Shown: piece by piece, positions 8,295 to 16,434 of the stretch
Numbering within the stretch: the first letter of the stretch is position 1
Layout: every line of letters starts with the position of its first letter
Assembly (NCBI RefSeq): GCF_013141765.1
Contig: NZ_WHOD01000121.1
Span: 62,001 to 126,000 of the forward strand
Length of the DNA: 64,000 bases
Origin: Paenibacillus foliorum
GTDB lineage: Bacteria > Bacillota > Bacilli > Paenibacillales > NBRC-103111
Direction of reading: 5' to 3'
Translations under genes and position numbers: made by a program
The notes under the pieces: generated by a model
Database searches by the model: none
What the model was told of the DNA's origin: nothing
What the model saw: the letters and a program-made list of their open reading frames with translations, nothing else

Positions 8295-9698
8295 TTATCT
8301 GAATTCAGGCGGTATACGCCTCGCGACACCGGTTAATATAGCAGCTTCGATAGTAGCATGCCTTACTTTCGTAACGACCTGCTCGTTAAAAATACTAGGG
8401 ATAATATACTGATCGTTTAGCTCCTTCTCGGAGACAACCGAAGCAATGGCGCGAGCCGCGGCAAGCTTCATCGGCTCATTGATGCGGCGTGCCCGACAGT
8501 CCAGTGCCCCTCTGAAGATACCGGGGAACACTAGCACGTTATTGATCTGATTCGGGTAGTCGCTTCTCCCAGTGGCAAACACGCGCACATGCGGCAGAGC
8601 TTCCTCCGGATCAATCTCCGGCTTAGGGTTAGCCATAGCGAATACTATGCTGTTCGGCGCCATTTTCTGAACGTCCTCTGCACCCAAAAGTCCTCCCCTG
8701 GATACACCAATAAACACATCAGCGCCCTTTATCATTTCCTTCAAGCTTCCTGATTCAGCTTCAACCTGAGGCTGCTCAGCCAGCCATTGCCACATCGGAT
8801 AATCGTAGTTCCCGCCACGTACAATAGCTCCATCGCGATCAACTGGAACGAGCCTCTTCACACCTGCAGCTAGCAGCATTTTGCATATGGACACCCCTGC
8901 TGCGCCAATCCCATTTACAACAACGCGCACATGCTCCATACGCTTCCCTACTACCTTCAGGGCATTCAGCAATCCCGCAATAACCACTATAGCCGTGCCA
9001 TGCTGATCATCATGGAACACCGGCATATCCAGCTCTTCTGCCAAGCGCGTTTCAATCTCGAAGCAGCGAGGCGAGCTGATATCCTCCAAATTAATTCCGC
9101 CAAAAATAGGGCTAATCGCTTTGATCGTACGGATGATCTCCTCGGTATCCTTGGTGTCTAAGCAGATTGGGAACGCATCCACCCCGCCGAGCTGCTTAAA
9201 TAGCATCGCCTTACCTTCCATTACTGGTGCAGCCGCGTGCGGTCCGATGTCACCCAGCCCCAATACAGCCGTTCCATCGGTCACAACCGCCACCATATTA
9301 CGCTTAATTGTTAAGGAATAGGCTTTCTGCGGATTTTCATGAATAGCTGTACACACACGAGCCACGCCCGGTGTATACACTCTGGATAAATCATCCCGGT
9401 TTTTAATAGGAAGATTCGGCTGAATCGATATTTTGCCTCCAAGATGCACGAGAAATGTACTGTCGGATACATTGACGACTTGAATTCCATCCATCTGACG
9501 AAGCGACTCCACAATTAAGGCTTCAGCTTTATCCGCAATATGAACTGTAATGTCGCGAGTGGATGTTTCTTGTCCAGGACGGATAACATCTATGGAGGTA
9601 ATATCTCCGCCTGCTTTACTAATGATCGATGCTACATCACCAAAATTCACTTTGGCATGATTTAATTCCAAACGTAGTATAATACTGTTGTAAGCCAT
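8295..9698 (-). CDS. NAD(P)-dependent malic enzyme with N-terminal ACT domain
   Basis: Oxidative decarboxylation of malate to pyruvate. Seen: 467 residues; residues 1-80 are an ACT-type regulatory domain (ITSIDVIRPG). The catalytic part begins at RVYTPGVA and includes VVTDGTAVLGLGDIG, MEGKAMLFK, NLEDISSPRCFEIE and VFHDDQHGTAIV, then the Rossmann segment VNGIGAAGVSICK and ANPKPEIDP. All hallmark residues are present. It lies 33 bases behind the aspartate-dehydrogenase-like gene and ends in a terminator, so the two form an operon. That operon starts at a candidate GntR operator, suggesting it feeds carbon from the regulon's substrate into pyruvate. Confidence 0.93.
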   Translation of the reverse strand: MAYNSIILRLELNHAKVNFGDVASIISKAGGDITSIDVIRPGQETSTRDITVHIADKAEALIVESLRQMDGIQVVNVSDSTFLVHLGGKISIQPNLPIKNRDDLSRVYTPGVARVCTAIHENPQKAYSLTIKRNMVAVVTDGTAVLGLGDIGPHAAAPVMEGKAMLFKQLGGVDAFPICLDTKDTEEIIRTIKAISPIFGGINLEDISSPRCFEIETRLAEELDMPVFHDDQHGTAIVVIAGLLNALKVVGKRMEHVRVVVNGIGAAGVSICKMLLAAGVKRLVPVDRDGAIVRGGNYDYPMWQWLAEQPQVEAESGSLKEMIKGADVFIGVSRGGLLGAEDVQKMAPNSIVFAMANPKPEIDPEEALPHVRVFATGRSDYPNQINNVLVFPGIFRGALDCRARRINEPMKLAAARAIASVVSEKELNDQYIIPSIFNEQVVTKVRHATIEAAILTGVARRIPPEFR

Positions 9699-9731
9699 CC
9701 CATTCGCTCCCTTCTTCTTCGCAGTCCCTGA

Positions 9732-10538
9732 TTATATTCCAATTACAAATGAAGAGCTCATATCCCTAAGCGTCTTAATAACACTCATCGCTACAATATA
9801 TCCGGTTTTCGGATTTCTTGCGGACGGTGTATTCTGAATTTGCAGCTTAATTTGCCCAAATTTGCCTCTGGCTTCTATCTCATGCGTATTATGGCTAATA
9901 TGTGGGTCTACATATACTTTCACTTTTGTTTTATCAAACCCGATACCTGCAAGACTCAATGCTGCTGACACATTTACACTCTCAGGGAACAATCGAGCTG
10001 AATCTCTTGCAACTCCCTCAAAGGCACAATAAGGCTCATTCAATTCGGCTAAGTTCACTTGCTGTTCAATCAAAGTACCGTACCAAGCCTTCGGCGGCTT
10101 TCTCGTAACTAGTGTTACTTCCTCCATCGGGCCCACGCTTCCGGCTGCAATTCGATCCAATCCGCCTATGGCAGCGGAAGGGACTATGATTTTCCGTCCA
10201 CTCTCTTCAGCTTTGTCTCTCAGCAGCTTCTGCAACGATTCATCGGCAAAAGCGCCTACGCTCACCAAAATCAAATCAGCGCCATGCTGCAATGCTTTTT
10301 CCCCATATTTTCTGACGGCTTCATGACCGGCACACTCTATGACAATGTCCAGCTGTTGATTAAAAAACTCATCTTCACTATCCGTGATCAAATATTCCGT
10401 TGAATTCGAATCCTCCAATTTTGATTTATCCCGAACCAAGATCGCATCCAACTGAACCGTTCCAGCTTCACCTTGAAGTATCGCTTGGGCAACATCCTCC
10501 CCAATAGTTCCGTACCCGATTATCCCTACCTTTTTCAT
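9732..10538 (-). CDS. aspartate dehydrogenase (NadX/DUF108) family protein
   Basis: Seen: 268 residues with a Rossmann start GYGTIG (8-13), the central IVPSAAIGGLD, and the C-terminal signature ISHNTHEIEARGKFG typical of L-aspartate dehydrogenases. Members oxidise L-aspartate, or reduce the imine, with NAD(P), giving iminoaspartate or oxaloacetate plus ammonia. There is no nadA/nadC neighbour, so NAD synthesis is unlikely here; pairing with malic enzyme suggests amino-acid or imine catabolism. SD GGAGGG precedes the ATG, and a small TTTTGCTttAGCAAAA hairpin sits just upstream. Family sure; true substrate uncertain. Confidence 0.8.
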   Translation of the reverse strand: MKKVGIIGYGTIGEDVAQAILQGEAGTVQLDAILVRDKSKLEDSNSTEYLITDSEDEFFNQQLDIVIECAGHEAVRKYGEKALQHGADLILVSVGAFADESLQKLLRDKAEESGRKIIVPSAAIGGLDRIAAGSVGPMEEVTLVTRKPPKAWYGTLIEQQVNLAELNEPYCAFEGVARDSARLFPESVNVSAALSLAGIGFDKTKVKVYVDPHISHNTHEIEARGKFGQIKLQIQNTPSARNPKTGYIVAMSVIKTLRDMSSSFVIGI

Positions 10539-10697
10539 AAAGCCCTCCTATGGATTTTGCTTTAGCAAAACCAACTTCAAAAGCATCTTCAGAGTTTTGC
10601 CTTGGCAATACCAGCATCCCAAACATACTGTTTTTGTAAGAAACTTTCTTAAATAAACATAAGCGGAGATTTTCAGTTTATTACTACTCTTCTATCA

Positions 10698-10724
10698 TAC
10701 CAAAAATATTGTATTTGGTATACC
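10698..10724. promoter_or_regulatory. candidate GntR operator between the aspartate dehydrogenase and ferredoxin genes
   Basis: ATACCAAA (10698-10705) and TTTGGTAT (10714-10721) form a perfect 8-bp inverted repeat, and GGTATACC at 10717-10724 is itself a dyad. The right part covers the expected -35 position of the ferredoxin promoter. It resembles sites at 22004, 26446, 28692, 31027, 31301 and 35577. Confidence 0.55.
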
Positions 10725-10743
10725 ATAACCCAGATGAATATGT

Positions 10744-10749
10744 TATAAT
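10744..10749 (+). promoter_or_regulatory. -10 box of the ferredoxin promoter
   Basis: A consensus TATAAT lies 29 bases before the start codon. The usual -35 position, 17-18 bases upstream, is occupied by the GTATACC operator and is not a good TTGACA match. Confidence 0.5.
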
Positions 10750-10777
10750 GGGCTTATACCGAAGGGGAGGGATACTT

Positions 10778-11113
10778 ATGCCATCTGTGACTTTTCAAAC
10801 ATCAGGCAAAACTATCGAAGTGGATAAAGACGCGAATCTTCTTAGAACATCCATCAGATATGAGGGAGCCGTTCCCTTCAAATGCGGCGGAGGACTTTGC
10901 GGAACGTGCCGCGTGCAGATCGTGGACGGAAACGAGCATCTAAGCAAAGTGATGAAGAAAGAAATCGATAGACTAGGAACCGAAAAGATTGAGCAGGGCT
11001 TTCGTCTAGCTTGTCAAACCTTCGTAACCGGAGACGTTACAGTCTTATGGGGCGAAGAGGATGTCGACCGTTTAAATAAAATTGCTCAAAGACGGATTAA
11101 TGCAGCTCAATAA
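10778..11113 (+). CDS. 2Fe-2S ferredoxin (plant/adrenodoxin-type fold)
   Basis: Seen: 111 residues from ATG 10778, chosen because AAGGGGAGGG lies just upstream; the frame is open further but the upstream part is promoter. The ligand set is C-x4-C-x2-C (FKCGGGLCGTC) with a fourth Cys in RLACQTF, as in soluble 2Fe-2S electron carriers for oxygenases or reductases. It is transcribed divergently from the aspartate-dehydrogenase-like gene and probably shares its operator. A second ferredoxin at 20995-21282 is in the GntR operon. The redox partner is unknown; the haem-oxygenase-fold enzyme at 25621 is a candidate by inference. Confidence 0.9.
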   Translation: MPSVTFQTSGKTIEVDKDANLLRTSIRYEGAVPFKCGGGLCGTCRVQIVDGNEHLSKVMKKEIDRLGTEKIEQGFRLACQTFVTGDVTVLWGEEDVDRLNKIAQRRINAAQ

Positions 11114-11144
11114 GAACTTATTAGCTCACATAATAGAATAAGCA

Positions 11145-11178
11145 GGAGCCCTGGTTCAATTTCACTCGGGCTCCTTTT
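11145..11178 (+). terminator. intrinsic terminator after ferredoxin
   Basis: Stem GGAGCCC/GGGCTCC with a 16-base loop followed by TTTTC. Confidence 0.8.
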
Positions 11179-11242
11179 CATGTCCATATACTTGTGTAAA
11201 AGCATGCAACCGGAATCTCAAGCCAATCCGATTGCACATTTA

Positions 11243-12175
11243 TTAGTTTCCAGCTTTGTTATTGTTCAAAAACAAATGAACTTCGTCCGCAGTCGGTATC
11301 GATTCTTGAGCTCCCGCTCGCGACACCGCGATAGCTGAAGCAGCGCTCGCCTGCTGCAGGGCGTCTCTAATTGCCAAGCCTTGTTGCCTTGCCACAATTA
11401 AGGAGCCAATAAAAGTATCACCCGCAGCTGTTGTATCCACGGTATTTACAGAAAAAGCAGGCGTGAAGATGACTTCTTCTTCCTTGTTCATATAGAATGA
11501 ACCATTTTCACCCAATGTAACGATAACTTCTCGGACCCCTGATGCAAGGATCTGGCTTGCAGCTTGTTTAACGTTAGATAAATCTTCGTTAAGCTTCACA
11601 CTAGTAATGTATTCAGCCTCGGATTCATTTAATATCAATACATCTATTAGAGGAAATACTTCTTCTGGTATAGCTAGAGCTGGAGCCGGGTTTACATAAG
11701 TTTGTATTCCCTGCTGTTTTGCAGCTTCGAGAGCAAATCGCGTGCAATTCCAAGGTATTTCATTCTGTACAAGTAAAACCGATGACTCTGCAAACAACTC
11801 CGGCAGGATGACCAAATCTTCTACAGTCAAGCAGCCATTTGCCCCTTCGCTAAGGACAATGCTGTTTTGACCTGACTCATCCACTGCAATGAAAGCTGTG
11901 CCGATATCACTATCTTTCCACAATATTCGATCTGTATTTACTTGGAAGCTTTTAAGGCCAGACACTATATCCCGACTGTAGAAGTCGTTTCCAACGGCCC
12001 CGACTAAAGTTACCTTCCCACCCGAAAGCGCTGCTGCAACAGCCTGATTTGCTCCTTTTCCACCGGACTTCGTCTCCGTCTTATAGCTTTGAACCGTCTC
12101 TCCCGGCAGCGGAAGCTTGCGAATATAACATACAAAATCCATGTTGATACTGCCTACTACCACTATATTTTCCAT
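11243..12175 (-). CDS. rbsK: ribokinase
   Basis: Phosphorylates D-ribose to ribose 5-phosphate. Seen: 310 residues from ATG 12175, which has GGGAGG nine bases upstream; the longer frame to 12223 lacks a site. The PfkB signatures are both there: GGKGANQAVAAA near residue 40 and DTTAAGDTF near residue 250, where the Asp is the catalytic base. It is the last gene of the nucleoside operon and would take the ribose released by the nucleoside hydrolase at 15416. Substrate preference rests on that context plus the ribokinase-type DTTAAGD motif. Confidence 0.9.
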   Translation of the reverse strand: MENIVVVGSINMDFVCYIRKLPLPGETVQSYKTETKSGGKGANQAVAAALSGGKVTLVGAVGNDFYSRDIVSGLKSFQVNTDRILWKDSDIGTAFIAVDESGQNSIVLSEGANGCLTVEDLVILPELFAESSVLLVQNEIPWNCTRFALEAAKQQGIQTYVNPAPALAIPEEVFPLIDVLILNESEAEYITSVKLNEDLSNVKQAASQILASGVREVIVTLGENGSFYMNKEEEVIFTPAFSVNTVDTTAAGDTFIGSLIVARQQGLAIRDALQQASAASAIAVSRAGAQESIPTADEVHLFLNNNKAGN

Positions 12176-12256
12176 TGAAACAACCTCCCTTTGTATAGGC
12201 CAAACGGATTTTTGTCTCTCCATTGCAATTCGAATTTCACCAACCGTTTCACGGCT

Positions 12257-13096
12257 CTATTCTTTGGACCCTGTATTGGCGATACCGTTGACAAAATAAC
12301 GCTGCAGCGGCAGTAAAACAAGGACAGGCACGATAACAGCTATAATGATACCGGCGAACATTTCATTCCAATAGGTTGCAAACTCGGTAACAAAATCGCT
12401 TAATGCAACCTGTATAACCTTATATTCTTTCGAACGGGTTGCTATCAACGGCCACATGAAGGACTCCCACTGATGGATAAAGATTAACAATCCGGCACTT
12501 ACCGTAACAGGCTTACAAAGCGGCAGGATGATTCCCGCATATATTTTGAACCACGAAGCTCCGTCAATCCGAGCCGATTCAATAAGAGCCTTGGGAAGGT
12601 CAAGGAAAAATTGCCTGTATAGAAAAATGACTAACCCATTAGCTAAACCCGGAACAATGATGCCGGAGTAAGTATCAATCCACCCCAAGCTGTCAACCAA
12701 GCCATACAAAGGAATTGCAATAACCTCAAACGGTATCATAAAAGTAAGAATAACGAGGAAGAACAATAAAGCTCTGCCTTTAAATTCGAAATATACAAAA
12801 GCAAAGGCAGCCATCGAAGCGATAACCAACCCCACCACAACATTGACAATAGAAACATAGAACGTGTTAAAGAAAATTCGGCCGAAGCCTCTTTCTACAA
12901 ATAAGGAGACGTAAGCATCAAAAGTAATCTGAGTCGGGATAAACGTTCGCCAGGAAACAGGAGACATATAGCGAAAGATTTCATCCAGAGGCCGCAGAGA
13001 AGATACAAGTGCAAACGCCAAAGGAAGCAGAATGATTAACCCCAGAAGGATGTGAGCGATATACAGTAAAGGGACTGAGCCTTTATTACGTTTCAT
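12257..13096 (-). CDS. ABC transporter permease, MalG/CUT1 type
   Basis: Seen: 279 residues with six hydrophobic segments and the EAA loop ALIESARIDGASWFKIY that docks the ATPase. It pairs with the permease just upstream (12-base gap) and the lipoprotein at 14056. CUT1 importers usually carry oligosaccharides or polyol phosphates, but the flanking nucleoside hydrolase and ribokinase suggest a nucleoside or ribosyl compound here. No ATPase gene is present, so a shared MsmX-like ATPase encoded elsewhere is likely. Confidence 0.85.
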   Translation of the reverse strand: MKRNKGSVPLLYIAHILLGLIILLPLAFALVSSLRPLDEIFRYMSPVSWRTFIPTQITFDAYVSLFVERGFGRIFFNTFYVSIVNVVVGLVIASMAAFAFVYFEFKGRALLFFLVILTFMIPFEVIAIPLYGLVDSLGWIDTYSGIIVPGLANGLVIFLYRQFFLDLPKALIESARIDGASWFKIYAGIILPLCKPVTVSAGLLIFIHQWESFMWPLIATRSKEYKVIQVALSDFVTEFATYWNEMFAGIIIAVIVPVLVLLPLQRYFVNGIANTGSKE

Positions 13097-13108
13097 GGGA
13101 TCTCCTCT

Positions 13109-13984
13109 CTAATGCTTTGCCTTCAGGAATTTGAATTGCAAGGCAACAATACTCAAAGTTAAAAGCAATAAGATAATAACAATCGCGGAGGCTCTGCCTG
13201 AATCGGAGTAAAGAAAAGCGCTGTTGTAGCTCTCCAGCATCAAAACATTCGTGCTGTGCTCCGGTCCGCCCTGAGTAAGAATATACATCGGGGAGAATAA
13301 TAAGAAGTTGGACACCGTCACCGATACTGCGACAAAGGTTATAGACCGTTTCATCATCGGGAAAGTAACCTGCTTAAACTGCTCCCAGCGGGATGCTCCA
13401 TCTATGGATGAAGCTTCATATAGCGACACTGGAACCTCCTGCAGCCCTGCCAGAAAAAAGATAGCCCAGTACCCGATGCCTTTCCATGTTGCTATACCAA
13501 TGATTGACGCAAGGGCCTGTTTAGAGCCTGTCAGAAAAGGCTGCTGATCCAAGCCAAGACCCACCAGCATCGAATTGACGACGCCTTGCTCCGGGCTCAG
13601 CATGATGTTCCACAGGATACAAGCGGTAGAAACTGAAACAGCTACGGGAACAAAATGAATTCCCCTAAACCAACCGATATGCTTGAGCTTGGCATTAAGT
13701 AACAGTGCCAGCATGAAAGCAAGAATGACCTGAATCGGATTGACGAATACATTGAATAACAACGTAACTTTCAGAGAGCTCCAAAATACCGGATCTGTAA
13801 ATAGAAAGCTATAATTTTGCAAACCAACGAACGCTTCGCTTGCATTTAAAAAGGACGGTGCATAGAAGCTGTCCTCCAAGCCCTTAAAAACCGGATACAG
13901 CTTGAACATTAGCAAGCCTGCGATCGCTGGAAATAAAAATATATAAGGGGTGATTCTCCCTGCTTTGATATCATTCACCTTCAA
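13109..13984 (-). CDS. ABC transporter permease, MalF/UgpA type
   Basis: Seen: 291 residues, six membrane segments, with the EAA loop SLYEASSIDGASRWEQF near residue 190. The indicated start is TTG and lacks a good ribosome site; a GTG two codons on is an alternative. It forms the importer core with the permease at 12257 and is the third gene of the operon beginning with the nucleoside hydrolase. Confidence 0.85.
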   Translation of the reverse strand: MKVNDIKAGRITPYIFLFPAIAGLLMFKLYPVFKGLEDSFYAPSFLNASEAFVGLQNYSFLFTDPVFWSSLKVTLLFNVFVNPIQVILAFMLALLLNAKLKHIGWFRGIHFVPVAVSVSTACILWNIMLSPEQGVVNSMLVGLGLDQQPFLTGSKQALASIIGIATWKGIGYWAIFFLAGLQEVPVSLYEASSIDGASRWEQFKQVTFPMMKRSITFVAVSVTVSNFLLFSPMYILTQGGPEHSTNVLMLESYNSAFLYSDSGRASAIVIILLLLTLSIVALQFKFLKAKH

Positions 13985-14055
13985 TCATCTGAATTTCTAA
14001 CAGCCTTAAATAAGAAGGGACGGGGAAATGGATTCCCCATCCCAGCGCGGTTGTA

Positions 14056-15387
14056 TTACTTCACCACGGATTGATATTTCTTCAATTGACTGTCTATTAA
14101 AGTTGCCGCATCATCCAATGCTTTCTTTGGATCCGTTCCGTTTTTAATATCTTCGAATGCCTTGTTAACATTGTTTTCCCACTCCAGATAACCTGGCGTC
14201 TTCGGGCGTACAGCCGCTGTTTCACGCGCTTCGCCTGCGGCTAATTTCATAATGCTATTAGGGAAATCCTTATATTTCGGATCTTTATCGATCTGATCCA
14301 GCAGCTCCAAGCTGGCTGGCAGCGCACCATTTTCATTGAACCAAATTTGTGAGCCTTTTCCTAAAGTCAAATACTTGACGAACTTCGCTGCCGCTTCTTT
14401 CTTCGTTGAGTATTTGGAAATACCAACGTGCCAGCTGCCGGTAGGAGTTGCTACTTTACCCCCTGCGAAATACGGATGAGGCGCTATGCCGAAGTCCATG
14501 CCGGCGTCCTTAATCCGGGGCATATTCTGGGTTGAAGCCAAGAACATCGCTACTTTACCGGAAATAAAGTAATCCAAAGCTTCCTCACGTTTGATTTTGG
14601 GACTAACCTTCTCTTTATTGAACAGGTCCGAGTAGAACTGAAACGCGGTCACCATTTCCGGTGAATTCGTGTAATCTTTGGCTGTAAGGCCGTTGTCGCT
14701 CAGCACCTTCGCATTTTTACTTTGACCAAGGGATATTAGCTGATAGGCCTTGCCAACCTGGTCGAAGCTGAAGCCAAATACATCATTTTGATTATCGCCG
14801 TTCGTATCCTTGGATAATTTCTTGGCGACTTCCAGTACGTTCTCCCAGGTCATCCGGTATTGCAATTGATCCGATGGAAATGAAACGCCTGCTTTCTGGA
14901 ATAAATCTTTATTATAAAACAGCACGACACTGGAGGTGTTCATCGGTGCAGCCATTAGTTGTCCTTGATAGGATCCTGCATCCGTTGCCGAGGATATCCA
15001 TTTCTGCTTGGCATCCGCACCAATCAGCGCATCGAGCGGCTCCAAATATCCTTTTAACGAGTAGCCCATGGTTAGCGGAACATCAACAGAAATAACATCC
15101 AGATCCTGTGCTTTGGAGGCTAGCTTGATTTCGATGGTTTCAGTCAGCTTGGTCGAAGGACTTAGCTGTAGATTAACCTTGATAGTAGGATTTTCCTTTT
15201 CAAATTCTTCGATAACCTTTTTAATAGGCTTTTCCCAAATCGAGTTAGCCAAATAAGAAATTTCAGTCGTGCCTGAAGCATTATCCGTTTGTTTGACAGG
15301 TTGAGCTTGCTTGCCAGGAGCACCGGAACATCCTGCGGCAAGCAGGAGAGCAAGCGAGCAAACGATACTGGTTTGTATTTTTTTCAA
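14056..15387 (-). CDS. ABC transporter substrate-binding lipoprotein (family 1)
   Basis: Seen: 443 residues with a TTG start preceded by AAGGGGG. A lipobox LLLAAGC ends at Cys 20, so it is a membrane-anchored lipoprotein. The body has the type-1 extracellular solute-binding fold (EKENPTIKVNL, YKGYLEPLDALI-like and VVLFYNKDLF segments, then GSWHVGISKYS). It would capture the substrate for the two permeases downstream. Context argues for a nucleoside or ribosyl compound although the closest families are sugar binders. Confidence 0.88.
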   Translation of the reverse strand: MKKIQTSIVCSLALLLAAGCSGAPGKQAQPVKQTDNASGTTEISYLANSIWEKPIKKVIEEFEKENPTIKVNLQLSPSTKLTETIEIKLASKAQDLDVISVDVPLTMGYSLKGYLEPLDALIGADAKQKWISSATDAGSYQGQLMAAPMNTSSVVLFYNKDLFQKAGVSFPSDQLQYRMTWENVLEVAKKLSKDTNGDNQNDVFGFSFDQVGKAYQLISLGQSKNAKVLSDNGLTAKDYTNSPEMVTAFQFYSDLFNKEKVSPKIKREEALDYFISGKVAMFLASTQNMPRIKDAGMDFGIAPHPYFAGGKVATPTGSWHVGISKYSTKKEAAAKFVKYLTLGKGSQIWFNENGALPASLELLDQIDKDPKYKDFPNSIMKLAAGEARETAAVRPKTPGYLEWENNVNKAFEDIKNGTDPKKALDDAATLIDSQLKKYQSVVK

Positions 15388-15415
15388 AGTAAAGCCCCCT
15401 TATAATGAATGCGTG

Positions 15416-16312
15416 TCAGCAAAATACTCTTTCTTTTAACAGCTTCAGGAAGGATTCGCGGTCTACTTCTAGGCAAACCTCCACATTTCCCTCTTCATTC
15501 AGCTCCCCAACTGTAATTCCCGTCGGATGTCTATGATCGTAATCAACCTGGATGCTCATCCTTCTGGTCGTTACCAATTGGCGGTTTACCAGCAGTGCAA
15601 CAGCCAAGGGGTCGTGCATAAAGGTGAAATCTCTTTTCCGATAATCCATATAGCCTTCGATTTGCTTGGTCAAAGTAACGGCCAACGGAGTTCCCGATGC
15701 TGCCAAATCATCTTTGTCCTGTCTCGTAATTGAAACCTGTCTTGTAACATCAAGCCCAACCATAAGGATCGGAGCTCCGCTCGAAAATACCAGCGATGCC
15801 GCTTCAGGATCGCATTTCACATTATGTTCAATCGGAGGGAGCTCTACTGCACTGCTGCCCAACCTTACAACCCCGCCCATCATAACGATTTCCTTGACAT
15901 TCCTTACGAGGCGCGGCTCCCGAATAATAGCAGCAGCAATATTGGTCAGCGGCCCAATGGTCACTAAAGTAATCTCACCCGGGTTATTCATAACCGTTTC
16001 AATGATATAATCTACGGCGTGCTTGACGTCCTTCATGCTGTGATCTTCAATGTCCAGCCCTTCACCCTCAATCCCCGCCCAGAATACCTCTCGGTTATGC
16101 AGCAAGGTTTGTACAACTCCGGGATAAACATTGACTTCGCTATCGCCGGACAACGCCATTATTTTCTTGGCAATCTTTGCACGGACATGCACGTTACCAT
16201 AAACCGTTGTCACTCCTTCAAGCTTGATTTCCGGTGATCTCAGTGCAAGCGACAATGCGACGGCATCATCTGAGTCCGTTCCGATATCTGTGTCAAGTAT
16301 TATGCGATTCAC
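15416..16312 (-). CDS. inosine-uridine type nucleoside hydrolase
   Basis: Hydrolyses ribonucleosides to base and ribose. Seen: 298 residues with the calcium-binding signature DTDIGTDSDDA at 7-17, the VTIGPLTNIA motif, MMGG, NVKCDPEAA and the C-terminal HDPLA Asp. GTG start with AGGGGGA upstream. No signal peptide, so cleavage follows uptake. It is the first gene of a five-gene operon with the importer and ribokinase, a coherent uptake, hydrolysis and phosphorylation route. Confidence 0.92.
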   Translation of the reverse strand: MNRIILDTDIGTDSDDAVALSLALRSPEIKLEGVTTVYGNVHVRAKIAKKIMALSGDSEVNVYPGVVQTLLHNREVFWAGIEGEGLDIEDHSMKDVKHAVDYIIETVMNNPGEITLVTIGPLTNIAAAIIREPRLVRNVKEIVMMGGVVRLGSSAVELPPIEHNVKCDPEAASLVFSSGAPILMVGLDVTRQVSITRQDKDDLAASGTPLAVTLTKQIEGYMDYRKRDFTFMHDPLAVALLVNRQLVTTRRMSIQVDYDHRHPTGITVGELNEEGNVEVCLEVDRESFLKLLKERVFC

Positions 16313-16361
16313 TGCTGTATCCCCCTATATGCTTTGAAAGTTGTTACTGCTTCTTAACTAA

Positions 16362-16425
16362 AGTATAAGTTGTATAGGGGGAGACGAATACGGATGATAT
16401 TTTAAGAAAATAGAGGACAATTTAA
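16362..16425 (-). promoter_or_regulatory. possible promoter and activator repeats of the nucleoside operon
   Basis: On the minus strand a TATACT -10 box (16362-16367) has no good -35 box. Just upstream two similar blocks, TCCTCTATTTTC and TCCGTATTCGTC, start 23 bases apart, as expected for tandem AraC-type binding. Suggestive only. Confidence 0.3.
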
Positions 16426-16434
16426 AGATATTGC

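Noticed and set aside
8310..9380. GTATAC hexamers inside the malic enzyme gene (and others in coding regions near 16510, 17820, 40080, 42892)
   Set aside because: Not flanked by the extended dyad and at the frequency expected by chance; not counted as GntR operators.
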